This document shows, in pieces, positions 1 through 9,374 of a stretch of DNA of 51,668 bases; within the stretch, counting starts at the first letter, position 1; each line of letters opens with the position of its first letter. The position numbers and the translations under genes are program-made. Source of the DNA: Rhodocyclales bacterium RIFCSPLOWO2_02_FULL_63_24 (GTDB lineage: Bacteria > Pseudomonadota > Gammaproteobacteria > Burkholderiales > Rhodocyclaceae). Under the pieces are notes generated by a model. That model was not told the origin of the DNA. It did not search any database and worked only from the letters and a program-made list of their open reading frames with translations. The stretch is from contig MHZX01000032.1 of NCBI GenBank assembly GCA_001828935.1, forward strand, positions 1 through 51,668, in the 5' to 3' direction.

Positions 1-3000
1 GCCTTGGCGTATTTCGGTGTGATCGATGCCTACTTTGATGGCGCTGGGGTCGCCGGCAAAGCTGGCGCTGTCGCCGTACCAGGTTTGCACCTGGGCGAAG
101 AAGCCGAGGATGTCGGCCTGGGTGCGGTAGGTATCACCGGCATGGGACAGCAGGATGCCGGTGGCTAGCGTGGCGTTGAGGCTGACGACCTGCGGGTTGT
201 CGCGAATCGGCGGTGCTTCGTCAAGAGGCCGCAATAGCCCGGCGACTTCAAGCGCGCCGAGCCAGCCGTCGATCCACTGTGCTTCGTCCGTCGCCAGCGT
301 GCTCAGATTTGCGGGAGCATCGGCGTCCGCCAGGATCGCGGTACGCAGTTGTTTGGCATGGGCGGTCTGTTCGGCAACAAATTCGGCGCGCGTCAAGGCG
401 GTGGCGGCGCCGGCGATGTTGAACTCGAAGGGCATGGCCAGTCGTTCGAGTTTGGAGAGGTGCACCGGGAACATTGCGTCGTTGTCGACGGCGCGGAACT
501 TGGCGGCGAGCCCTGTTTCCGGCGCAATCAGCTTGTCGAGGTCGTCGATGCCGCCATCGAGCAGGCCTTGCTCCTTCCAATCCGGGTGAAGTGCGTAAAG
601 CTTGTCGCGCAGGCCTTCGAAGTCGTGGGCGATCCACTCGGCCAGGCCGGGGTATGTCTGGACGTTGAATGTCAGGCCAGCAAAGCCGCCGGCGGCGAGG
701 TCCACGGCATAGCCGGGGGCGAGATTGAAGCCGCTGGTATTTTGAGTGCCGTCGAGTTGCGCCCAGGGAATTTCGGGACGCGGCGTGCCGCTGGTCGGTG
801 TCGCGCCATAGGTTTGGGTATTGCCGGCGGCGTCTAGGGTGACGCCATTGGGCTGGCCACCGACATTACTGCCAAACACGATGTAAGGCAGGCTGATACC
901 GGTCAGCACATCTTCCGCGAGACCCATTTCAGGTGTACCGATGTCGAACCGCACATAGGGCGTATCGACGTTGGTCAGGCTTTGCAGGGAGACGCTGTAG
1001 ACGCCGTTCTCTCCCGGAGTGAGGGTACGCGGGCCACCGATGCCCAGCGCGACATCGGCTTCGATGCCGCGTTCGACCAGGTAGCGGGCGGCTTCGGTGA
1101 CGCGCTCGCCATCCGGGTTGATGACGGTGACGTCGTACAGGCCATGCGGCATCTGCCGTTCGTCGAAGATCGCGCGGATGTGGGTGGCATCCAGTACTTG
1201 CCAGCGCACCGGCTCGGCCTCATAGACGCCGGGACGGGACAGTTTGACCAGGGCGCCGGCCTTGAAGCGGGAGCCGTAGAGGTCGACGGTGACCCAGCGA
1301 TGTTCGTCGTCGCCGGTGCCGCCCTGGTCAGGGGTGACCTTGCTGATGGATAGCGGCAGCAGGTCGGCACGCAGGGTGATCGGCACGGCAGTTGTAACGC
1401 CCGAATTTACCCCTGTACTACCGGGACGCGCACGCACCAGGATGTAGTAGTCGCCGGCCTGGGTGCTGGGGATCAGCGCCTGCTGGTCGGTGGCAACCGG
1501 GGTGGTATAAGCGGCGTCGAAGGCGTAGCCGGTGGGGATGTCGCCATAGCGGATGTAAAGCTCGTTACTGCCCTCCTCCACCGAGGAATCGAGCGTGGCG
1601 CGCAAGGTTTCGCCGGCGGCGACGCTGACCTTGTACAGGCGCGACTGGCCGGGCAACAGCGTGGTCGAGAGGGTGGTGGCGACTTCGAGTACCGGCACCG
1701 AAACTTGCAACGTCGAACCCGAGGCGGTACGGTTGTTGGCTTCGCCGGGCGGCAGGTTGAGGCCGGTGGCGGTGTAGCTGATCTTGCCTTCGAAGACTTC
1801 GTTGTAAAGGTCGGGGCGGACGATGATGCGCCAGTTGCCGTCCTTCAACGGCGGCAGGCTGGCGGTCAGGCTCCCGCTGTAACTGGCTTGGGCACCCAGG
1901 TCGCCGTTGTGATCGACCTTGCCCAGCAGTACGTCGCCAATATCCCAGGCGTTGTCGCTGGAGAGATAGAGGGCATCGGTCCAGCGGCCAAAGGCAGGAT
2001 TGCTCGAATCGTTGGTGATGGTGTAGCTGACCTGGATGTTGTCGCCGACCGTGCCGCTGGCGGGCAGCACGACGTCGGTGACCTTGAGGTCGGCCGGCGG
2101 CTGGGTTTCGATCAGGATCGGTTGCGCGGCCGTGGTCGCGTTGTTTTGTTCATTGCCGAATTCGCGGACTTTGCCACTCTCGCCGTCGCCCCCGCTGTTA
2201 CCCAAAATCCGGGCCGGGTCGGTAATGACGAAAACGTAGTACGGCCCTTCGAGATTCCTCGGCGCGGTGACGGTGAGGCTGGCGTCGTAGCTGCCGCCGC
2301 CGGCAAGACCGCCGCCGTGCTGCAGATAGCCGACGTAGCGATCCTGATTGACATCGAGGAAGCGGTCTTTCGATAGGTAGACCAGGTCGTTCCAGCGCGT
2401 CTGGTGCTCGGGGTGTCGCCGCCGGCGTTGGTGACGCGGTAGCCGACGGTGAAGTTCTGCCCGGCGACCACCGCATCCGGAGCGGTGACAGTGGCGACTT
2501 GCAGATCGGGCGGCGTGGCCAGGGTAATCGGTAGCGCGATGCTGGCGACATTATTGCCTTCGCCCTGGAACTCGTTCACGGTGCCCGCCTCGGGGCCGAG
2601 CCGCGCCAGGGCGGCAAGCCCCTCGCGGATGGTGCTGGGCTCGTTGTTCCACGGATTGCGGTAGATGGCCGTATCGGCTTTGACGATCAGGTGAAAGTCG
2701 CCGCTGATCGATTCGGGCAGATTGAAGCTGGCCGACCAGGTGTAGGACTCGCCGGGCTTCAGGTATTTGGGTTGCCCATTTTGCGTCAGGCTGACGGCGC
2801 TGATCTGCAGCGGGTAGTCGCCGTAGTCGAGCGAGGCGTCACGCGACAGGTAAAGGCCATCGCTCCAACTATTGACGCGGGTGTCCCGCGTGCCACGGTT
2901 GGTGACGGTCCAGGTAGCGGTCAGGCCCTCCCCGGACGACGGGTTGGGATTGGAGACGCTGATGCTGTCGATCTGCAGATCCGGTTCGCGATAGGTGATG

Positions 3001-3314
3001 GCCATGCTGCCACGGGCCATGTTGTTGTCGTTGCGGTCGCCTTCATAGGCGGTGGTGCCGTAGAGGTAGGCGGTATAGGGACTGTCGCCGCCGGCGCCGG
3101 CGCCGACGATCTCTTCCGGCGAGCATCGGCGCAGGATGCTCTTGGCCAGCCGGCGCAGACGCTCGACGACGTCAGGGTCGTCGGCGCGCCCGCAGTTATG
3201 CACGATGCTGGCTTGCGACCGTCCCTTGGCGGCATCCCAGACGTTCTCCGCCAATTGCAGGTAGGTCACGACCTTGCCATCGGCCCGCCGTTGTTTGCTC
3301 TCGCGTAGGTACAT
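1..3314 (-). pseudogene. CARDB-repeat adhesin-like protein, frameshifted and fused to transposase 5' end; runs off left edge
   Basis: Reading down from 3314, the first frame encodes about 70 residues of an IS1634-type transposase N-terminus and then continues in frame into extracellular CARDB-type domains (strands such as PDLQIDSISVSNPNP followed by a W-x-D-G-L-YLSRD signature). At about 2400-2412 the frame is lost by a one-base indel; the homologous continuation (TRWNDLVYLSKDRFLD) lies in a different frame. I read that second frame triplet by triplet from about 2400 to base 1 and found no stop. It holds at least one more CARDB copy and a pre-peptidase-like beta domain. Known: CARDB domains are cell-adhesion or surface-associated beta modules. 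Inference: originally a very large secreted or surface protein, now a remnant unless the indel is a sequencing error. No signal peptide remains, because the 5' end has been replaced. Confidence 0.7.
3105..3314 (-). mobile_element. N-terminal fragment of an IS1634-type (IS4-like) transposase
   Basis: The first 70 codons from the ATG at 3314 (MYLRESKQRRADGKVVTYL..., CGRADDPDVVERLRRLA..., ending near RRCSPEEIV) resemble the N-terminal domain of IS1634/DUF4277 transposases as I remember them. The catalytic DDE core is absent: after codon 70 the reading frame continues directly into CARDB sequence. The rest of the element is missing from this side, so this is a scar left by insertion followed by deletion. 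I cannot define terminal inverted repeats or a target duplication. Family assignment is from memory of the conserved N-terminus. Confidence 0.6.
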
Positions 3315-3379
3315 GGGCCCTATCGTAGCGGCCTTCAGAGGCGAAAATCAACAATCCATGTATCTAGGCTTTTTGCGAC

Positions 3380-3685
3380 TTGGCGCCCGGAAACCCGCGC
3401 CGTTGCTGGAGGTTGGTGAGAAATGTGCCTCGTGAGCGGCATCTGGCGACCGTCCGTGCCGGGATGAGCATGGAGGACGTCCTGCGCATTCTCGGTCCGT
3501 CGGACGCGCGCTTGACGGTCTATTTCAAAGCGCGCGACGAGCTTGTCTGGGATTGGCGTTATTGCGCCGCTTACGGCGAGTACATGCGCATGCCGGTGCT
3601 GTTCGACGCGACGGCTGGGCAGGTGCGCAGCACCATGGTGCAACCCGAACAGCCGGTCAGTATCGAAGCCAGCGTCCTGCCGTGA
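3380..3685 (+). pseudogene. C-terminal part of a BamE/SmpA-OmlA-like lipoprotein
   Basis: About 100 codons are open, starting at a TTG. The segment HLATVRAGMSMEDVLRILG, followed by a W-D-WRY-C strand and FDATAGQVRSTMV, is typical of one BamE-like (SmpA/OmlA) alpha-alpha-beta domain, in which periplasmic lipoproteins assist beta-barrel assembly or outer-membrane integrity. There is no lipoprotein signal peptide or lipobox ahead of it. The upstream sequence joins the region holding the transposase fragment, so the gene was probably cut at its 5' side by the same event. It could still be expressed from the TTG as a small cytoplasmic protein, but I see no convincing Shine-Dalgarno site. It converges on the AraC-type gene. 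Confidence 0.5.
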
Positions 3686-3718
3686 AATGCCGACGCACCG
3701 CGCGGCGACCGCCGCGCC

Positions 3719-4840
3719 CTAAGCCCCGCGCCGCCACACCGATGGCGCGCTGCCGAACCAGTGGCGGAAGGCGCGGGTGAAGGAGCTTTGTTCGGCATAA
3801 CCCAGCAGCAGCGCGACATCGAGCGCGGAGAGCGCCGGGTCGCGCAGATAGACCTGCGCCAGTTCGCGCCGCGTGGCGTCGAGCACTGCCTGGAACGAAG
3901 AGTCGGCGCTGGCGAGACGGCGCTGCAGGGTGCGCGGCGTGATGCCGAGGCCGCTCGCGGCGCGCGGAAGGGTGGCTTCGCACTTCGGCATCAGCGGCAG
4001 CAGCGTCTGGCGCAGCCGGCCGGCGATGTCGCCCTCGCCCTGCAGCCGGTCGAGCGCCTTGCGCGCTTCGTCGCGCATCGCCAGGTTGAGCGCGGCATCG
4101 GCCTGCACCAAGGGTTGCGTGAGCAGTTCGCGGGCAAACAGCAAGGCATTTTCGCCGCTGGAAAAATGTACCGGGCAGCCGAAGAAGTTGGCGAAGGGCA
4201 CGGTGTCTTCGGGCGCCGCGTGGCGAAAGCGCACCTCGCGCAGCGGCAGTTCGGTGCCGGCGATCCAGCGCCCGAGGCCAAGCCAGCTGGCGATCAGCGA
4301 TTCGGCCAGCACATCGCAATACGGCAGCCCGGCCTCGGTCGCCTCGGGCAGCACCACCCACGCCAGCCGGGCGTTGTCGCCGTCGATGGCAAAGCGGGTT
4401 TCGCTGTAGCCGGAATCGAACACCAGGCGCCGGTACAGCGGTACCAGCGCGATCGCCTCGCCCAGGTTGCGGCAGGTCATCAGCGCGTAGCCCAGCACGT
4501 CGAAGGTGCCGGGACGCACCTGGCGGCCGAATTCCAATCCGAGATCGCGGCGCCCGGTCAGCGCCAGCGCCGACTCGAACAGGGCGACCAGCGCGGCCAG
4601 CGGCAGTCGCGTCTGCGTCGCCTCCCAGTCCGCCGGCCCGATGCGCGCGTGGCGCAGCAGTGCGGCACGCGGCAGGCCGAAACGCTCGGCGACCTCGAAC
4701 AGGCGCTTGGCATAGGCGACGCCGACGCCGAGCGAGGCGGTGCGTGAGCGGATCGGATCGAGGCTTGTTTCGGGCACGATGGGCATTGTGTCGTGAAATG
4801 ACAAATCAGCAGGTATTCTGCGACAAGCGGCGTCACGCAT
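3719..4840 (-). CDS. AraC-family transcriptional regulator (arabinose-binding-like N-domain)
   Basis: About 373 residues. Residues ~50-230 form the Arabinose_bd-type (PF12625) sensing domain found in OruR/ArgR-like AraC regulators. The C-terminal ~100 residues are the paired helix-turn-helix (GLGITPRTLQRRLA, then ALLLGYAEQSSFTRAFRHWFG). It is divergent from the transporter gene at 4922, and 80 bp separate the start codons, so control of that gene cluster is the natural inference. The start is uncertain: TTG 4843 and ATG 4840 have AGGA about 10 nt upstream, whereas the internal ATG at 4786 (MPIVPET) fits the usual family length of about 340-355 but lacks a clear ribosome site. Confidence 0.85.
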   Translation of the reverse strand: MRDAACRRIPADLSFHDTMPIVPETSLDPIRSRTASLGVGVAYAKRLFEVAERFGLPRAALLRHARIGPADWEATQTRLPLAALVALFESALALTGRRDLGLEFGRQVRPGTFDVLGYALMTCRNLGEAIALVPLYRRLVFDSGYSETRFAIDGDNARLAWVVLPEATEAGLPYCDVLAESLIASWLGLGRWIAGTELPLREVRFRHAAPEDTVPFANFFGCPVHFSSGENALLFARELLTQPLVQADAALNLAMRDEARKALDRLQGEGDIAGRLRQTLLPLMPKCEATLPRAASGLGITPRTLQRRLASADSSFQAVLDATRRELAQVYLRDPALSALDVALLLGYAEQSSFTRAFRHWFGSAPSVWRRGA

Positions 4841-4921
4841 CAATCATTTATCCTGCCCGGACAATAAACGGCGCCGCGCGCTCAAAGCGCATCCCGCGCG
4901 GCCGCCCCACGAGGAGACGAA

Positions 4922-5833
4922 ATGGCGGACATCGATCAGGTCAGGCTGGCGTTCAACCCCGGTACCCTGGCGTTTCTCAACGTCGCGCTGGGCCTGGTGA
5001 TGTTCGGCGTCGCGCTCGAACTGAAGCTCGACGACTTCCGCAATGCGCTGAAAGTGCCGCGCGCGCTGGCGATCGGCATCCTCGGCCACCACCTGCTGTT
5101 CCCGGCCATGACCTATGTGCTGGTCGGTCTGCTGCAGCCTTCGCCCAGCGTCGGCCTCGGCATGATCTTGGTGTCATCGTGCCCGGCCGGCCACATTTCC
5201 AACTTCCTCACCCACCATGCGCGCGGCAACACAGCGATCTCGGTCTCGGTCAGCGCCGTGTCGACCCTCGTCGCGCTGTTCATGACGCCGCTGAACTTCG
5301 CCTTCTGGGGCAACCTGCATCCGCTGACCCACGATCTGATGCGCGAGATCAGGGTCAGCCCGGTGCAGATGTTGGAAGTGATTTTCGTCCTGCTCGGCCT
5401 GCCGCTGGCGCTCGGCATGTGGCTGGCGAAAGCCCGGCCGGCCTTCGCCGACAAGCTGAAAAAGCCGATGAAGATTTTCTCGCTGGCGGTGCTGCTGCTC
5501 TTCATCGGCGGCGCGTTGGCGGCCAACTTCAGGTATTTCCTGAGCTACATCCACCTGGTGATCGGCACCGTGTTCATCCACAACCTGCTGGCCTTCGCCA
5601 CCGGCTATGGCCTGTCCACGCTGGCCGGCCTGGTCGAGCGCGACCGCCGCGCGGTGAGCTTCGAGATGGGCATCCAGAATTCCGGCCTCGGCCTGATCCT
5701 GATTTTCGATTTCTTCAACGGCCTCGGCGGCATGGCCATCATCACCGCGTGGTGGGGCATCTGGCACATCATCGCCGGCATGACGCTGGCGACCTTCTGG
5801 CGCCGGCGCGATCCGCTGGCCGTCCCGGCATGA
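4922..5833 (+). CDS. bile acid:sodium symporter (BASS/SBF) family transporter
   Basis: 303 residues, almost all in about nine to ten hydrophobic segments. It carries the SBF-family pattern (N-terminal FNPGTLAFLNVALGLVMFGVALEL; SSCPAGHISNFLTHHARGN; a late EMGIQNSGLGLIL segment where family members bind sodium). Inner-membrane sodium-coupled uptake of an organic anion, such as a bile acid, steroid acid or carboxylate, is the family role; the substrate here is unknown. A good GAGGAG precedes the ATG. First gene of a run with four-base ATGA overlaps to the next three genes, so it is probably co-transcribed with oxidoreductases acting on whatever is imported. Confidence 0.85.
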   Translation: MADIDQVRLAFNPGTLAFLNVALGLVMFGVALELKLDDFRNALKVPRALAIGILGHHLLFPAMTYVLVGLLQPSPSVGLGMILVSSCPAGHISNFLTHHARGNTAISVSVSAVSTLVALFMTPLNFAFWGNLHPLTHDLMREIRVSPVQMLEVIFVLLGLPLALGMWLAKARPAFADKLKKPMKIFSLAVLLLFIGGALAANFRYFLSYIHLVIGTVFIHNLLAFATGYGLSTLAGLVERDRRAVSFEMGIQNSGLGLILIFDFFNGLGGMAIITAWWGIWHIIAGMTLATFWRRRDPLAVPA

Positions 5834-6798
5834 AAGACCAGCGCATCCTGGTCACCGGCGGCGGCGGCTATCTCGGTCGTCAGGTGGTGGCCGCACTGGC
5901 CGCCTTGCCCGAGCCGCAACGCCCCGCGGCCATCGTCTGCCACGACATCCGCGAACCGGCCGAGCGCCTGGCGGGCGTGGATTACGTCGTGGCCGACATC
6001 CGCTCCGCCGACATCGGCGAGATCATCGCGCGTCATGCAATCGGCACCGTGATCCATCTGGCATCCATCGTCACGCCGGGCAGGAACAGCAACCGCGCCT
6101 TCGAATACGACGTCGATGTCAATGGCACCAAGAACCTGCTCGACGCCTGCGTCGCCCACGGCGTGCGCCGCATCATCGTTTCCTCCTCGGGCGCGGCCTA
6201 CGGCTACCACGCCGACAACCCGGAGTGGCTGACCGAGGACGCCCCCCTGCGCGGCAACGAAACCTTCGCCTATGCCTACCACAAGCGCCTGATCGAGGAA
6301 ATGCTGACTGACTACCGGCAGAGCCAGCCGCAACTGGAACAGGTGATCTTCCGCATCGGCACCATCCTCGGCGCGACGGTGAGCAACCAGATCACCGACC
6401 TGTTCGAGAAGCCGCGCCTGATCGCGATTGCCGGTTCCGACAGTCCCTTCGTCTTCATCCACGACCGCGACGTGGTGGGCGCGATCCTGCACGGCATCGA
6501 ATCGAAGCAGACCGGCGCGTTCAACGTCGCCGGCGACGGCAAGCTGACCATCCACGAAATTGCCACGCGCCTCGGCAAGCGCTGCGTGGTGCTGCCGGCA
6601 GGCCTCTTGCGCGCCGCGCTGCGGCTGCTGAAGACGCTCGGCCTGACCCAATACGGCCCCGAGCAGCTTGATTTCCTGCGCTATCGGCCGGTGCTGCAGA
6701 ACCGGCGCCTGAAGACCGAATTCGGCTATATCCCCAAGCTCAGTTCGGCCGAAGTCTTCGAGCTGTATCGCAAGTCGCGCCAGGGCAAGGCCGCATGA
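5830..6798 (+). CDS. NAD-dependent epimerase/dehydratase (extended SDR)
   Basis: 322 residues. It begins with the Rossmann motif ILVTGGGGYLGRQVVAAL, continues with the acidic strand (CHDIREPAERL), and has the catalytic serine stretch IIVSSSGAAYG and an active-site tyrosine context YAYHKRLIEEML (YxxxK as YAYHK). These are hallmarks of extended SDRs that oxidise or epimerise nucleotide sugars, or the 3-hydroxyl of steroids. The ATG overlaps the TGA of the transporter gene by four bases, implying translational coupling. The substrate cannot be decided from sequence: nucleotide-sugar epimerase and 3-beta-hydroxysteroid-type dehydrogenase are both plausible. Confidence 0.85.
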   Translation: MKDQRILVTGGGGYLGRQVVAALAALPEPQRPAAIVCHDIREPAERLAGVDYVVADIRSADIGEIIARHAIGTVIHLASIVTPGRNSNRAFEYDVDVNGTKNLLDACVAHGVRRIIVSSSGAAYGYHADNPEWLTEDAPLRGNETFAYAYHKRLIEEMLTDYRQSQPQLEQVIFRIGTILGATVSNQITDLFEKPRLIAIAGSDSPFVFIHDRDVVGAILHGIESKQTGAFNVAGDGKLTIHEIATRLGKRCVVLPAGLLRAALRLLKTLGLTQYGPEQLDFLRYRPVLQNRRLKTEFGYIPKLSSAEVFELYRKSRQGKAA

Positions 6799-7598
6799 AC
6801 CGGCGCGATTTCGCCGGCAAGGTCGTGCTGATCAGTGGCGCCGCCGGCGGGCTGGGAACGGCGCTGTGCCGCCGCTTCGCCGCGGCCGGCGCGCGCGTGG
6901 TCGCGCTCGACCTCGACCAGGCCGCGCTCGACCGGCTGGTGGCCGGCCTCGGCCGCGCCGATGCGGCCGGCGTCGCCTGCGACATCACCGACGAAGCGCT
7001 GTGCCGCTCGGTCATCGATGACATCGCCAGCAGTTTCGACGGCATCGACGTCCTGGTGAACAACGCCGGCATCGCCCAGCGCAGCCTGCTGGCGCACACC
7101 GATCCGGCCGTGATGCGCCGCGTCATGGAGGTTAATTTCTTCGGCGCGCTGCATCTCACTCATGCCGCGCTGCCGCACATCCTTGCGCGACGCGGCGCGA
7201 TTGCGGCAATTTCCAGCGTCGCCGGCTACGCGCCGCTGATCGGCCGCAGCGGCTATGCCGCCAGCAAGCACGCGCTGCACGGCTTTTTCGACAGCCTGCG
7301 CACCGAGGTCGAAGACGCCGGCGTCAGCGTCACGCTGGTCTGCCCGTCCTTCATCCGCACCGGCATCGATGCGGCCGCCCTCGGCGCCGCCGGGCCGCGC
7401 CTGACCAGCGGCGGCGAAGCGGCGCCGGACGAGATCGCCGCGCGCATTGTCGACGCCATGGTGGCCAGCCGCCGCCTGCTGTTGCCCGACCGCACCTCGC
7501 GCCTGGCATGGTGGCTCAGTCGCCTCACCCCGGCGCTTTACGCCCACACCATGAAGCGCCGCGTCGGCGCCGAATTCGGCTTCAAGGAGACCGCATGA
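6795..7598 (+). CDS. short-chain dehydrogenase/reductase (classical SDR)
   Basis: 267 residues with the classical SDR layout: cofactor-binding VLISGAAGGLGTALCRRF near residues 10-27, NNAG near 90, catalytic Ser in AISSVAGYAP and the YAASKHALHGF active site near 155. An acidic residue after strand beta-2 (ALDLDQAAL) favours NAD(H). The C-terminus (LAWWLSRLTPALYAHTMKRR) is amphipathic, as in membrane-associated SDRs related to hydroxysteroid or retinol dehydrogenases. ATGA overlap with both the gene before and the gene after. Probably an oxidation or reduction step of the same pathway as the neighbouring epimerase-type enzyme. Confidence 0.88.
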   Translation: MNRRDFAGKVVLISGAAGGLGTALCRRFAAAGARVVALDLDQAALDRLVAGLGRADAAGVACDITDEALCRSVIDDIASSFDGIDVLVNNAGIAQRSLLAHTDPAVMRRVMEVNFFGALHLTHAALPHILARRGAIAAISSVAGYAPLIGRSGYAASKHALHGFFDSLRTEVEDAGVSVTLVCPSFIRTGIDAAALGAAGPRLTSGGEAAPDEIAARIVDAMVASRRLLLPDRTSRLAWWLSRLTPALYAHTMKRRVGAEFGFKETA

Positions 7599-9364
7599 AC
7601 GCCTTGCCACTTTTCCTGCTGGCCCTCTGCTGTGCCGCCGGCGCAGCCCTCGGCGCCCCGATCACGGTGGTCGACGCCGCCGGCCGCCCCCTGCCGACGG
7701 TGATGGTCAGCCGCCAGCCGGTCAAGCCGGCGCCGATCGACACGTCCAGCAACGGCTATCCGGCGAGCGGTACGCTGCAACAGGCCTACGTCGAGATCAC
7801 CCGCTTCACCGACCGCGCCGGACGCGCCAACCTGCCGCCGGCGGGACACCCGTGGCAAGTCAGGTTGCGCAAGCCGGGCTACCAGGATCGGACGCTGCCC
7901 GCAGCCGAAACCGGCGGCAAGCTGGTGATGACTGCCGAGACCGACGCCGCCGCGCTTGCGGTGCAACGACCGGCCAATGCCTGGTCGGCGACCATCGATT
8001 TCGGCGATGAAAACCTGAAAAAGGAATTCCTGCTCCAGTGCAATTTCTGCCACCAGCAGGGCAGCGCGCTGTTGCGGCGCAATCGGCCCGCCGCGGAATG
8101 GAGCGAGGTCATCAAGCGCATGGTGCGCTACGGCGCGCGCCTGTCGAGCGAGGGCCAGCAGAAGATTCCGGCCATGCTCGAAGCCCACTGGAAGAAGATC
8201 CACGCCGACCCGGCACTGGTCCCCGCAGCCACGCCGTGGTCGCCCGCACTGGCCAGCGCGACGATCCGCGAAATCGCCATCGGCGACAAGTTCTCCCAGA
8301 TGCACGACCTGCTCTACCACAGCAACGGCCTGGTGTATGTCGGCGACAACTTGCAGGATCGCGTCTATGAAATCGATCCCCGATCCGGCAAATACACGGT
8401 GTACAAGATTCCGCCGCAAGCGGGCGACCAGTTGGGCGGCCTGCTCGCCGGGCGCCTGCACGAATTCCCCAAGCACGAGACCTATCAGGGCATCCACTCG
8501 CTGACAGAGTCGCCGCGGGACCAGCACATTTTCATCACGCCGTCCTACCAGCGCCGACTCCTGGAGTTCGACCCGGTGAGCAAGGCCTTCAGCGCGCATG
8601 AGATGGACGCCGGCTTCTATCCGCACACCATTCGCTTCGACGCCAGGGATCGCGCCTGGTTCACGCTGGCGCTGTCCAATCAGGTGGCGATGTTCGACCG
8701 CACGTCGAAAAAATTCACGTACTACGACCTGCCCTTTCGCAGCACCATGGAGCGGATCACGGTCACGCTGACGCCCTTCATTTTCAAGTTGATCGGCTGG
8801 GGTCTGCCGATCACCAACTGGGTCAAGATCGATCATGTCTCGACCGGCGTGCCGCTGCCCTATGGCATCGATTTGACGCCCGACGGCAAGGCCTGGATCG
8901 CCCGCCTGCACACCGACGAAATCGCCTCGATCGATCCCGCCAGCGGCGCCGTGACCATGATCAAGACACCGTTCAAGGGCCCGCGCCGGCTGCGCGCCGA
9001 CCGCGACGGCAACCTGTGGATCGTCGCCTTCAACGAATCGCAGATCGCGCGCTACGAGCCGAAATCGGGCACCTTCACCCGCTACGACCTGCCGGTCAGA
9101 CCGGCGGGCAGCGACACGCCCTACTCGCTCAACGTCGACCGCAAGCGGCACCAGGTCTGGGTCAATGGCACCAATTCCGATTCCGTCTATCGCTACGACA
9201 TTGCCAGCGGGAAGTGGGCCATGTTCCCCCTGCAGCGGCGCGTGACATTCACCCGCGACGTCGAGTTCTCGCCCGACGGCAAGGTCTACCTGTCGAGCGC
9301 GTCATTCCCCGCCTGGATGATCGAGGACACGCAGCCGACGCTGATGGAGCTGACGCCAAAGTAG
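7595..9364 (+). CDS. periplasmic Vgb-like beta-propeller protein with a c-type haem motif
   Basis: 589 residues. Residues 1-20 are a signal peptide ending in ALGA. Residues ~21-110 look like a carboxypeptidase-regulatory-like beta domain (ITVVDAAGRPLPTVMVS). Residues ~130-200 contain one CNFCH haem-c motif with a downstream KRMVRYG that could supply the axial methionine. From ~220 to the end are repeated propeller blades of the virginiamycin B lyase/SMP-30 type (GLVYVGDNLQDRVYEIDP; GIDLTPDGKAWIARLHTDEI; LRADRDGNLWIVAFNESQI). The ATG overlaps the SDR stop. Inference: a periplasmic electron-accepting dehydrogenase or lyase; streptogramin resistance is unlikely given the haem domain and context. 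Confidence 0.75.
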   Translation: MNALPLFLLALCCAAGAALGAPITVVDAAGRPLPTVMVSRQPVKPAPIDTSSNGYPASGTLQQAYVEITRFTDRAGRANLPPAGHPWQVRLRKPGYQDRTLPAAETGGKLVMTAETDAAALAVQRPANAWSATIDFGDENLKKEFLLQCNFCHQQGSALLRRNRPAAEWSEVIKRMVRYGARLSSEGQQKIPAMLEAHWKKIHADPALVPAATPWSPALASATIREIAIGDKFSQMHDLLYHSNGLVYVGDNLQDRVYEIDPRSGKYTVYKIPPQAGDQLGGLLAGRLHEFPKHETYQGIHSLTESPRDQHIFITPSYQRRLLEFDPVSKAFSAHEMDAGFYPHTIRFDARDRAWFTLALSNQVAMFDRTSKKFTYYDLPFRSTMERITVTLTPFIFKLIGWGLPITNWVKIDHVSTGVPLPYGIDLTPDGKAWIARLHTDEIASIDPASGAVTMIKTPFKGPRRLRADRDGNLWIVAFNESQIARYEPKSGTFTRYDLPVRPAGSDTPYSLNVDRKRHQVWVNGTNSDSVYRYDIASGKWAMFPLQRRVTFTRDVEFSPDGKVYLSSASFPAWMIEDTQPTLMELTPK

Positions 9365-9374
9365 CGCGGACGCC

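Noticed and set aside
3761..4747. Long plus-strand reading frame opposite the AraC gene
   Set aside because: Gln/Arg/Ala-rich translation without domains; it is the mirror of a well-supported gene in high-GC DNA. The same applies to long frames opposite the Vgb-like, MFS, nrdJ and dnaX genes.
7595..9364. Streptogramin (virginiamycin B) resistance lyase
   Set aside because: Propeller similarity only; a haem domain, signal peptide and metabolic neighbours argue against it.
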